Source: Pseudomonadota bacterium (GTDB taxonomy: Bacteria; Pseudomonadota; Gammaproteobacteria; Burkholderiales; Burkholderiaceae_E). From it: a DNA stretch of 34,886 nucleotides. Under the pieces are notes generated by a model, which saw only the letters and a program-made list of their open reading frames with translations, did not search any database and had not been told where the DNA came from. Shown one piece after another: positions 8,056-16,027 of the stretch. The DNA lies in the NCBI GenBank assembly GCA_023388075.1, contig JAEWGX010000124.1:1-34886 (forward strand). The letters run 5' to 3'. The position numbers and the translations under genes are program-made. Every line of letters begins with the position of its first letter. Position 1 is the stretch's first letter.

Positions 8056-10383
8056 TCAGCTCATCACGCGGGTTCGTGGCACCTGCTCGGCTCCGACGAC
8101 CATGCCGAACTGCTCGACGAGCAGGTCGGCGAACGCCGGATCGTTCAGGTGAAGTGGCGTCTTCAGCAGGCGCCGCCGTGGGCCGCGCCTGAAGCGCGCC
8201 TCGATCGTGGAGAACAGCGCGCGGTCCGCCTCCGGATCATGGAACGGCTGCCCCGGCGCGTCCAGCGCGGAAACGCCGCCTTCGGGGATCACGAAGCAGA
8301 CCGGCCCTTCCATCCGGTTCAGCTTGTCGACGATGAAGCTGCCGATGCTGCGGCATTCCTCGGGCGTCGTGCGCATCAGCGTCACGTTCGGGTTGTGCCG
8401 GTACAGCCGCCGGTTCCGGAACCCGGGCGGCACCGTGTCCATCGCCCAGAAGTTGACCATGTCGAGCGCGCCGCAGGAGCCCACGTAGGGCACCTGCGAG
8501 CGGATGATCGCGTCGAGCCGCCCGGGACCGGCGGACAGCACCCCGCCGACGATCTCGTCGCAGACCTCCGTGGTCGTGATGTCGAGGACGCCGGCAAGCA
8601 GGCCGGAATCCACCAGCTTCTCCAGCGACTGGCCGCCGGTGCCGGTCGCGTGGAAGACGAGGCAATCGTAGGCGTCCTGCAACTGCGCGGTGACCGCCTG
8701 CACGCAGGCGGTCGTGACGCCGAACATGGTGAGGCCGATCGCCGGGCGGCTGCTCGCCTCCTCGGGCCGCGCATGGGCCAGCATCCCGGCGAGCGCGTTC
8801 GCGGCGTTGGCGAGCACTTTCTCGCTGATCCGGTTGATGCCCGACACGTCCGTCACCGAGTACATCATGCAGATGTCGCTCGGGCCCACATAGGGCCGGA
8901 CATCTCCGGAGGCGACCGAGGACACCATCACCTTGGGCAGGCCGATCGGCAGCGCGCGCATGGCCGTCGTGACGAGCGACGTGCCGCCGGAGCCGCCGGC
9001 CGAGACCAACCCGCCCAGGTCGCGGCGGGTCAGCACGAAGCGCTCGAACGCGATGCCCATGGCGGCCACGGCCGAGCCGCGATCGCCGCTGAAGACGGCC
9101 GATTCCCCCTGCGGATGATGCCGCGCCACCTCGCGGGGGGTGACGTTCGCCGTCGACATCGCGCCGGAGGTGGAAATGTCGACCGTCACCGTCCTGATGC
9201 CGGCACGGTCCAGGCAGTTCTTGATAAAGAAGAGCTCGCGACCCTTCGTGTCGAACGTCCCGGCGACGTACGCGGCCCGGGTCATCGTCGCCGCGATCGG
9301 CGTACCCAGGACGTGGGCGTCGCGTCCGATCGCCGCGGGCGACGTCGGGCCCGTCGGCACCGGGGGCAGCGGCGTCGCGTTCTCCGCGCGACTCTCCAGG
9401 AGGCGGTCCCGCGGCCGGGCTGCCTGCGGATCGGTCGCGTTCCAGCGCGTAAGGTCCCGGACCGCGCGCGGCGGCTGCTCCGCGGGTCTCGCCTCCCGGT
9501 CGCCATCGTCGTACGCGCGCCGGATGGTGAAGACGCGAACCTCCCCGGGCACCTCCGCTTCGCCGTCCCCGGCGCCCGGAGCCGCCACCGGGGCGGAGGC
9601 CGCGTCGCCCGGTGCCTCGAGGTCCTGGCCACTGCGCACGCCCAGAAGGCGCTGCTGCAGCGCGCGGTCCCCGGCCAGCTCGGCCGCCGGCAGCGAGCGG
9701 GCGATCCTGCCGTTCACCATCACGTCGACGGTGTCGGCCACCGTCATCGCGACCCCGAGGTTCTGCTCGATCAGCAGGATCGCGAGCTCGCCTTCGGCGG
9801 CAAGCGTGGACAGCATGGCCTCGACCTGCTGGACGATGACCGGCGCCAGGCCCTCGGTGGGCTCGTCCATCACGAGCAGTCGCGGATTGAGCAGCAGGGC
9901 CCGCGAGATCGCGAGCATCTGCTGCTCGCCGCCCGACAACTGCGCGCCGCCGTTGCCGCGACGCTCCGCGAGCCGCGGAAAGCTCTGGTAGACCCGCTCT
10001 ACCGTCCAGGCACCACGCAGGCCGCTACGGGCGGCCAGTCGCAGGTGCTCGTCGACCGACAGCGACGGCCAGACCCGTCGCCCCTGCGGCACGTAGGCCA
10101 CGCCGCGCGCGGTGATCTCGTTGGGCGCGACGCCGAGGATGTCGGCGCCGCCGAGTCGGATCCTCCCCGTGGCGGTGGCACCGTCGGGCAGCAATCCGGT
10201 GATCGCATTGCACAGCGTCGTCTTGCCCATGCCGTTGCGACCGACCACCGCGAGCGTGCCCCGGTCGAGCCGCAGCGAGACCTCCTGCAACGCATGGGCC
10301 CGTCCGTAATAGACGTCGAGCCGCTCGATCTCGAGCACGGGACCCGCGGATCCCGCCGCATCGGCGCGTTTGAACCAGTTCAA
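8056..10383 (-). CDS. LivF-type ABC ATPase fused to a Tm-1-like (UPF0261) ATP-binding domain
   Basis: A 775-residue two-module protein. Residues 15-250 are a complete ABC ATPase of the LivF subfamily: Walker A GRNGMGKT (48-55), signature LSGGEQQ (149-155), Walker B LLVMDEP (169-175) and the H-loop region replaced by the LivF-typical LLIEQN. A Pro/Ala/Arg-rich linker runs from about 252 to 367. Residues 368-775 are a Tm-1-like/UPF0261 domain, beginning AAYVAGTFDTKGRELFFIK and including the glycine-rich SAGGSGGTSL loop and VGPSDICMMYSVTDVSGIN. The start is TTG, the only plausible one, with GGAGGAG eight bases upstream; it overlaps the livG stop as TTGA. The first module should energise the importer. 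The second binds ATP in plant Tm-1, but its bacterial role is unknown. The fusion is continuous, with no internal stop. Confidence 0.9.
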   Translation of the reverse strand: MNWFKRADAAGSAGPVLEIERLDVYYGRAHALQEVSLRLDRGTLAVVGRNGMGKTTLCNAITGLLPDGATATGRIRLGGADILGVAPNEITARGVAYVPQGRRVWPSLSVDEHLRLAARSGLRGAWTVERVYQSFPRLAERRGNGGAQLSGGEQQMLAISRALLLNPRLLVMDEPTEGLAPVIVQQVEAMLSTLAAEGELAILLIEQNLGVAMTVADTVDVMVNGRIARSLPAAELAGDRALQQRLLGVRSGQDLEAPGDAASAPVAAPGAGDGEAEVPGEVRVFTIRRAYDDGDREARPAEQPPRAVRDLTRWNATDPQAARPRDRLLESRAENATPLPPVPTGPTSPAAIGRDAHVLGTPIAATMTRAAYVAGTFDTKGRELFFIKNCLDRAGIRTVTVDISTSGAMSTANVTPREVARHHPQGESAVFSGDRGSAVAAMGIAFERFVLTRRDLGGLVSAGGSGGTSLVTTAMRALPIGLPKVMVSSVASGDVRPYVGPSDICMMYSVTDVSGINRISEKVLANAANALAGMLAHARPEEASSRPAIGLTMFGVTTACVQAVTAQLQDAYDCLVFHATGTGGQSLEKLVDSGLLAGVLDITTTEVCDEIVGGVLSAGPGRLDAIIRSQVPYVGSCGALDMVNFWAMDTVPPGFRNRRLYRHNPNVTLMRTTPEECRSIGSFIVDKLNRMEGPVCFVIPEGGVSALDAPGQPFHDPEADRALFSTIEARFRRGPRRRLLKTPLHLNDPAFADLLVEQFGMVVGAEQVPRTRVMS

Positions 10384-11180
10384 TGCCGCAACTCCTCCGC
10401 GAAGCGCGACTCGTGGCCTTCGCCCATGTAGATGGCCTGGACCTCCGCGTCCCGCTCGATCTCCGCCGGCGTGCCCTCCTTGAGGAGCCGGCCGTTGTGC
10501 AGCACGGTCACCCGCTCGACCACGCGCAACGCGATGTCCAGATCGTGCTCGATCAGCACGAAGCCGATGTGGGCCGGCAGCGCCTCGAACAGCTGCACCA
10601 GGTCGACCCGCTCCGCCGGGGAGAGGCCCGCCGCGGGCTCGTCGAACAGGATGAGACGGGGCGCGCCGGCGAGCGCCATCCCGATCTCGAGCTGGCGCTG
10701 CTGGCCATGGGCGAGCGAGGCGACCGGCTGGTCGGCGACGGCGGTCAGGCGCACCCGCTCGAGCAGCTCGTCGGCGGCGGCACGGGTCGTGCTGCTGCGC
10801 CCCGGCCGCAGGAAGCTGTAGCGGCCGCGAGCAACGCCACGCACCGCCAGGAAGAGATTGTCCCTGGCCGAGAGATCCCGGAACAGGAGCGACGACTGGT
10901 AGGTGCGCCGCAGGCCCGCACGGATGCGCTCGTAGGGCGGCAGCTCCGTCACGTCGTCGCCGAAGAAGCGAACGCGTCCCGACGTGGGCAGGAAGTCGCC
11001 GGTGATGCAGTTGAAGAGGGTCGTCTTGCCCGCGCCGTTCGCCCCGATGACCGCGCGCCGCTCGCCGGCCCGCACCGCCATCGACACGTCGTCGATGGCG
11101 GCGAGCGCGCCGAAGCGCCGGGAGACGCCCTGGAGTACCAGGGCATCTCCGGTTGCGAGCGAGCGGCGGCTGTCGGCCAA
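10380..11180 (-). CDS. livG: Branched-chain amino acid-type ABC transporter ATPase (LivG family)
   Basis: A 266-residue ABC ATPase. Walker A is GANGAGKT (46-53). The signature is the LivG-type LAHGQQRQLEIGMALA rather than LSGGQ, Walker B is LILFDEPAAGLSP, and IGFVLIEHDLDIAL supplies the H-loop His. The C-terminal extension EGTPAEIERDAEVQAIYMGE is the LivG hallmark. It would pair with the LivF module of the next gene to drive the LivH/LivM channel. The start is TTG with GAGG six bases before it, eight bases after the binding-protein stop; no ATG is available before the Walker A motif. The stop overlaps the next start by TTGA. The family is certain; the transported substrate is unknown and need not be an amino acid. 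Confidence 0.94.
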   Translation of the reverse strand: MADSRRSLATGDALVLQGVSRRFGALAAIDDVSMAVRAGERRAVIGANGAGKTTLFNCITGDFLPTSGRVRFFGDDVTELPPYERIRAGLRRTYQSSLLFRDLSARDNLFLAVRGVARGRYSFLRPGRSSTTRAAADELLERVRLTAVADQPVASLAHGQQRQLEIGMALAGAPRLILFDEPAAGLSPAERVDLVQLFEALPAHIGFVLIEHDLDIALRVVERVTVLHNGRLLKEGTPAEIERDAEVQAIYMGEGHESRFAEELRH

Positions 11181-11188
11181 GTCCGGCC

Positions 11189-12436
11189 TCAGGGGCAGTT
11201 GGGCTCGTCGCGCGAGCCGATCTTGAAGTCGGCGGGCTTCATGCCGAGCATCTGCTCGACGTTGTCCACCTTGCTGACCACCCGGTTGAAGAGGTTGCCC
11301 TTCTCGTCCTTCACGACCTCCGTGATGAACGTGGTGCCGATCGCCTGCCGGTTCGAATCCAGCGTCACCTCACCGGTCGGCGTCTTCAGCTTCAGGTTCT
11401 GCAGCGCGTCGCGGTACTTCTTGTGGCCGTCGGACAGGTCACCATTGACCGCCTCTAGCGCGTCCAGGGCCGCCTTCATGTTCATGTAGTACACCAGGCC
11501 GAAGAGCGACGGGCTGGGATAGCCATCGGGGAAGTTCTTCCGGTAGTCCGCGACGAACGCCTTCCATTCCGGCGCCTCGTAGGCATCCGCGATCGGCGAG
11601 CCGGCGATCGTGCCGACCAGCGAATCGCGGCGCTTGCCGCGGTAGTTGAGCACGTCCTGGCTGACGGTGATGGAGCCGCCGATCATCGGCTTGTCGCCAC
11701 CGGCCGCCTCGTACTGCGTGAGAAAGTTCACCGCGTCGGCGCCACCCAGCACCACCAGCAGCGCGTCGACGTCGTTCGGCACCCGCGCGATCACCGACGA
11801 GTAGTCCTTGCCGCCAAGCGGCACCCAGGCCTTCACCGGCACCTTGCCTCCCTCGCGGCAGTATTCGGCCATGAAGCCCTGCACCTGCGAGTACGGGAAC
11901 GCATAGTCCTCGGCGATCACCATGACCTTCTTGTAGCCGCGCTTGAGGGCTTCCTTGCCCAGGCCGACCATCCATTGCCCGCCGTCGGTGTTGAAGCGGT
12001 AGAAGTTCGGCGACGGATTGACCAGGGTCGTCGCCTGGGCGCCCGAAGCCCCGTTGATGAACGTGACCTGGGGCTGCGTGCGGGAATAGTCCTTGACCGC
12101 AACGCCCTCACCGCCCGACAGGGGGCCGACCATGATGTCGACCTTGTCCTGCTCCACCAGCTTGCGGGTCGCGTTCACCGCGACGTCCGGCTTGGCATCC
12201 GAAGAGGCCTTGATCAGCTCGATCTTGCGACCGGCCACCATGCCGCCGCGCTCGCGTACCGCGAGCTCCGCGCCGCGCATCCCGTCCGCGCCACCGGCGG
12301 CGAACGGTCCTTCCAACGTCGCCAGCAACCCGATCTTGACGGGGGGCTGCTGCGCCCAGGCGCCGGTGGCGAACACCGCGGCAACCGCGGTGCCGATCAG
12401 CGTGGTACGCATGAACAATCGCTTGCCTTTCATCAT
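11189..12436 (-). CDS. Periplasmic substrate-binding protein of Liv-type ABC importer
   Basis: A 415-residue periplasmic-binding protein of the leucine/isoleucine/valine-binding (Peripla_BP_6) family. A signal peptide with a hydrophobic core ends AWAQ, with cleavage near residue 28. The mature protein starts KIGLLATLEGPFAAGGADGMRGAELAV, typical of the family, and GPLSGGEGVAVKDY follows in lobe 1. Two in-frame ATGs (12436 and 12433) follow AGGAGG; the second has the better spacing. The first ATG overlaps the livM stop (ATGA). Liv-type binding proteins in catabolic operons often bind aromatic acids, amides or other non-amino-acid ligands. With two amidohydrolases and a TetR regulator in the cluster, an amide or cyclic substrate is plausible but unproven. 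Confidence 0.94.
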   Translation of the reverse strand: MMKGKRLFMRTTLIGTAVAAVFATGAWAQQPPVKIGLLATLEGPFAAGGADGMRGAELAVRERGGMVAGRKIELIKASSDAKPDVAVNATRKLVEQDKVDIMVGPLSGGEGVAVKDYSRTQPQVTFINGASGAQATTLVNPSPNFYRFNTDGGQWMVGLGKEALKRGYKKVMVIAEDYAFPYSQVQGFMAEYCREGGKVPVKAWVPLGGKDYSSVIARVPNDVDALLVVLGGADAVNFLTQYEAAGGDKPMIGGSITVSQDVLNYRGKRRDSLVGTIAGSPIADAYEAPEWKAFVADYRKNFPDGYPSPSLFGLVYYMNMKAALDALEAVNGDLSDGHKKYRDALQNLKLKTPTGEVTLDSNRQAIGTTFITEVVKDEKGNLFNRVVSKVDNVEQMLGMKPADFKIGSRDEPNCP

Positions 12437-13680
12437 CTCCTCCTGTTGGACTTCATGGACGGCTCAGCCGCCGCGGCTTGGACGGGACGGGCCATGCGAT
12501 CGGCGGCCGCAAGGCGCGCCGAGAGGCGCGCCCACAGTCCGAGCAGTCCGTCCGGCGAGAACAGCACGATGGCGAGGAACACGCCTCCGATCACGAGGTT
12601 GAACCGCTCGCGGTCGATCAGGTCGATGGCGAACGTCTGCAGCAGAACGAATACGATCGCACCGAGGAAGGCGCCGATCGGATGGCGCATGCCGCCCAGC
12701 ACGGCGATCACCAGGATGTTGATCAGCCAGGACGTTCCGATGGATCCGGGGGTGATGAGGCGGTTGTACCAGACCATCAGCACGCCGCCGATTCCCGCGA
12801 TCCCGCCCGCCACCGCATACGCCGCGACCCGGTGCGCCGTGACATTGAAGCCGAGCGAGTTCATCCGTCGCGGATTGTCCCGGATGCCCTGGAGCGCGAT
12901 GCCGAAGGGCGCGCGGATCAGGTACTTCACGAGGAAGTAGCTGGCCAGCGACCAGAAGAGGACGAGGAAGTAGAACGGCACCGGCTCCGTGAAGCGCACG
13001 CCCAGAACCGTCGGCGGCACGAGCTGCTGCAGCCCCTGGAAGCCGTTGAACACGCTGTAGTTCTGCAGTGTCAGGTAGTAGAACGCGACGCCGATCGCCA
13101 GCGTGATCATGATCGTGTAGATGCCTTCCGTGCGCACCGAGAGCCAGCCGATGAGCGTGGAGGCGAGGACCGCCAGGAGCACCCCGATCGGGGCGATCGC
13201 CCACCAGGGCCAGTTGACGTTGATCTCCGGCGTTCCGTTCACGCCCAGGATCGCGACCGTGTAGCCCGCGACGCCCGCCACCGTCATCTGCGCGAGCGAG
13301 ATCATCCCCCCGTAGCCGCCGAGGAAGGTGAGTGACAGCGCGATCGTCCCGAGGATGAGCGACTGGGCGGCGATCTGATAGGTGAAGAACGGCGTCGCGA
13401 CGACCGGAAAGAACAGCAGCGCGATCATGACCAGGACATGGCGCGCCGCCACGTACCGCGTGAGCGCGCCCAGCCGGTGCGGCCGGTCCGAGGCGATGCC
13501 CGCGCCGGTTCCCGCCGCGCCGGCCGTGCCACGCGGCAGGCCGGGTGCCCCCGGCACCGCGATGCCGGCCCGCGCGGCCGCGCCGCCGGCGGATGCGAAG
13601 CGGGTGCTCGTGGCGGGACGCTGCCAGGCAAGCCGCCCCGCCCCGCTGTTCATGGCCCCGCGCCAGCGAGCCGCGCTCAC
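12433..13680 (-). CDS. livM: Liv-type ABC transporter permease (LivM family)
   Basis: An integral membrane permease of about 415 residues. About ten hydrophobic segments are visible. The family-typical LTFLGGYGGMISLAQM lies near the start, the EAA-like coupling region is PFGIALQGIRDNPRRMNSLGFNV, and the C-terminus contains VIAVLGGMRHPIGAFLGA and LIGG-like segments. I place the start at the GTG at 13680, because GGAGGG lies seven bases before it; the ATG at 13653 has no ribosome site, and an upstream TTG at 13746 would overlap livH deeply. All three starts share an unusual Ala/Gly/Arg-rich N-terminal extension of 60-100 residues before the first membrane helix. The end overlaps the binding-protein start. 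Confidence 0.9.
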   Translation of the reverse strand: MSAARWRGAMNSGAGRLAWQRPATSTRFASAGGAAARAGIAVPGAPGLPRGTAGAAGTGAGIASDRPHRLGALTRYVAARHVLVMIALLFFPVVATPFFTYQIAAQSLILGTIALSLTFLGGYGGMISLAQMTVAGVAGYTVAILGVNGTPEINVNWPWWAIAPIGVLLAVLASTLIGWLSVRTEGIYTIMITLAIGVAFYYLTLQNYSVFNGFQGLQQLVPPTVLGVRFTEPVPFYFLVLFWSLASYFLVKYLIRAPFGIALQGIRDNPRRMNSLGFNVTAHRVAAYAVAGGIAGIGGVLMVWYNRLITPGSIGTSWLINILVIAVLGGMRHPIGAFLGAIVFVLLQTFAIDLIDRERFNLVIGGVFLAIVLFSPDGLLGLWARLSARLAAADRMARPVQAAAAEPSMKSNRRR

Positions 13681-13705
13681 CGGGACGCCCTCCGAGCGCG
13701 GGCGC

Positions 13706-14653
13706 TCAACCGGCCCTCCCCATGATCCCGCGCGGACGGAAGGCAAGCACCACCACCAGGATCACGAAGGTGAAGACCACGCTGTAGGTCGGCGCGTAGG
13801 CGAGCCCGTAGGTCTCCGCGAGACCCAGGATCACCGCACCCAGCGCGGCCCCGACCACGCTGCCCATGCCGCCGACGATGACGACGATCAGCGATGCGAG
13901 CAGCAGCCGTATGTCCTCTCCCGGCACCATCGAGAGCTCCACCGCCCCGATGACGCCGCCAAAGCCCGCGAGGCCCGCGCCGATGGCGAAGGTGATGGCG
14001 AACAGCAGGTTGACGTTGACGCCGGAGGCGGCCAGCATGCCGCGGTCGTCGACTCCCGCGCGAATCATCATGCCGATGCGCGTGCGGTTGAGGAACAGCC
14101 AGAGGCCGACGCCGATCACCACGCCGAAGGCGATCAGGCTGAGCCGGTAGGCCGAATAGGCCTTGACGACCGGCAGGCCGCGCAAGGGGCCGTGCAGCCA
14201 CTCCGGCGCCTCCATCTGGTAGACCTCCCCGGTGAAGGTCCACAGCAGGAGATCCGCGATCACGATGGACAGCCCGATGGTGACCATCGTCTGGCGCAGC
14301 TCCTCGCCCTGCATGCGCCGCAGGATCAGGGTCTGGATCAGGAGACCCACGATCGCCGCCGCGAGGAACCCGGCCGCGAGCGCAAGGATCCACCAGCCTG
14401 TCTTCTCCGCGACCACATAGCCGACGTAGCCCCCCAGCAGGTAGAGCGAGCCATGCGCGAGATTGACGTTGCGCATGAGGCCGAAGACGAGCGTGAATCC
14501 GGCCGCCACGATGAAGTACAGCGACGCGAGCGTCAGGCTGTTGAGCATCGTGACGAAGTAGAGCCGCTGGTTGTCCGCGATCGCCCACGCGGAGAACGCC
14601 ACGATCGGCAGTCCGATCACGATGCCCCAGAACCATTTCGCGAATGTCGACAA
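13706..14653 (-). CDS. livH: Liv-type ABC transporter permease (LivH family)
   Basis: A 315-residue integral membrane permease with about eight hydrophobic segments. LivH hallmarks are YFIVAAGFTLVFGLMRNVNLAHGSLYLLGGYVGY near the N-terminus, the cytoplasmic coupling loop RTRIGMMIRAGVDDRGMLAASGVNV, and the C-terminal GGMGSVVGAALGAVILG and FRPRGIMGR. The start is TTG at 14653, with GGAG seven bases upstream; no other start precedes the first helix. It is the first transporter gene of the directon, 53 bases after the amidohydrolase stop and about 25 before livM. It pairs with LivM to form the translocation pore. Confidence 0.93.
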   Translation of the reverse strand: MSTFAKWFWGIVIGLPIVAFSAWAIADNQRLYFVTMLNSLTLASLYFIVAAGFTLVFGLMRNVNLAHGSLYLLGGYVGYVVAEKTGWWILALAAGFLAAAIVGLLIQTLILRRMQGEELRQTMVTIGLSIVIADLLLWTFTGEVYQMEAPEWLHGPLRGLPVVKAYSAYRLSLIAFGVVIGVGLWLFLNRTRIGMMIRAGVDDRGMLAASGVNVNLLFAITFAIGAGLAGFGGVIGAVELSMVPGEDIRLLLASLIVVIVGGMGSVVGAALGAVILGLAETYGLAYAPTYSVVFTFVILVVVLAFRPRGIMGRAG

Positions 14654-14706
14654 GAAGACGCTCCGGAGACGGTCGTCGGGTCAGCGCGACGGGCGGCGCG
14701 ACGGCA

Positions 14707-16017
14707 TCATGCGGCGGAACGTCGCCAGCTCGGGAAGCTCCCGCTGCGCGCCGACTGGACGGCGGGCTCCTTGTGGAACACCCCGTCCTTCATCACCGCG
14801 AGCAGCCGCTTGGGGTCGAGCAGGATGGAAAGGTCCGCGACCGGATCGCCGTCGACCAGGAGGAGGTCGGCGAGACGGCCCTGCTGCACCGTCCCGAGGT
14901 CGTTCCCCATCATCATGATCTGGCCGCCGTGCCGGGTGGCCGCGACGATGGCCTCCATCGGCGTCATGCCACAGTACTTCACCAGGTACTGCAGGTCCAT
15001 CGCGTTGGTCCAGTGCGGCGCCCAGGCGAATCCGTAGTCCCCGCCCGGCAGGATGCGCACGCCGCGCCGGTGCAGCTCGGTCATCGTGCGGGAGGCGGCC
15101 TCCAGCTCGTCCTCGTAGCCGAGCTCGCGGGCTCGCTGCGGGGTGAAGCCGTACGGCGTCCCCTCGTACAGGAGCTTCACCAGGACGGAGAAGACCGGGG
15201 ACACGAAGATCCTGTGCTTCTGCGCCTCCATCATGTCCAATGCTTCGCTGTCGGTGTAGCTGGCGTGATAGATGATCTCCACGCCGTGGCGCAGCGCCAT
15301 CTTGACCGACTCGCAGGAGCGCGCGTGCACCGCCATCCGCTTGCCGCGCAGTTGCGTCTCCCGCGCGGCCATCGCGACCTCCTCGTCCGTGATCCAGGTG
15401 GACTTGGCCGGCGCGTCCGGCACGATGTTGTCACCCGAGAGATTCACCTTGATGGTGTCGACGCCGTACTTGAGGAACATCCGCACCGTGCGGCGCATCT
15501 CCTCCGGTCCGCTCACCACCGCGCCGAAGTTGTACTCGGGATACTGGATGTGCGGCAGCGTCTCGTCGCCGAGGCTGCCTTGCACGGTGATCTCCTGGCT
15601 CGCGGCCAGGTAGCGCGGCCCGGGCACCTGGCCGGAGTTGATGGCATTGCGCACCACGATGTCCAGGCGCGGCTTGGCCGCGGCGGCGCCGACGCAGGAG
15701 GTCCAGCCATGCTCCAGGTACTTCCGGGCCACGTGCGCCGCCCAGAGCGTGTGCTCCTCCGGCGGCATCACCTGGATGCCGTCGAGCGAGGCGGCGTTGT
15801 TCCAGGAGAAGTGGGTGTGGGATTCCGTCATCCCGGGCATCAGGGTGGCACCGGCACCGTCGATGACCGTCGCCCCGCTGGTGGGCATCATCCGCGCGCC
15901 CATCCCGGAGGGGCCGACATGGGTGATCCGGTTGCCCTGGACCAGCGCCTCGCCCGGGTAGGCCGGGGCGCCGCTGCCGTCGAGGATCCGCACGTTGGTG
16001 AACAGGTAGCTGCCCAT
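14707..16017 (-). CDS. Metal-dependent amidohydrolase (imidazolonepropionase/prolidase-like)
   Basis: A 436-residue cytoplasmic amidohydrolase. The metal and catalytic set of the superfamily is complete: His67 and His69 in ESHTHFSW, Lys190 in DTIKVNLSG (candidate carbamylated lysine), His231 in MAVHARS, His251 in IIYHASY and Asp327 in LPGGDYGFAW. This pattern fits the binuclear COG1228-type enzymes that act on cyclic amides, N-acyl compounds or Xaa-Pro dipeptides; the substrate cannot be read from sequence. GAGGAGG five bases before the ATG sets the start. It is a paralogue of the preceding gene, ten bases away, with the same motifs in the same spacing. It probably processes the compound imported by the adjacent transporter (inference). 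Confidence 0.92.
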   Translation of the reverse strand: MGSYLFTNVRILDGSGAPAYPGEALVQGNRITHVGPSGMGARMMPTSGATVIDGAGATLMPGMTESHTHFSWNNAASLDGIQVMPPEEHTLWAAHVARKYLEHGWTSCVGAAAAKPRLDIVVRNAINSGQVPGPRYLAASQEITVQGSLGDETLPHIQYPEYNFGAVVSGPEEMRRTVRMFLKYGVDTIKVNLSGDNIVPDAPAKSTWITDEEVAMAARETQLRGKRMAVHARSCESVKMALRHGVEIIYHASYTDSEALDMMEAQKHRIFVSPVFSVLVKLLYEGTPYGFTPQRARELGYEDELEAASRTMTELHRRGVRILPGGDYGFAWAPHWTNAMDLQYLVKYCGMTPMEAIVAATRHGGQIMMMGNDLGTVQQGRLADLLLVDGDPVADLSILLDPKRLLAVMKDGVFHKEPAVQSARSGSFPSWRRSAA

Positions 16018-16027
16018 CGTCGCCTCC

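Noticed and set aside
8149..10431. A 760-codon open frame on the + strand over the LivF-Tm-1 gene
   Set aside because: Antisense shadow of the fusion gene; no motifs, Arg/His-rich composition.
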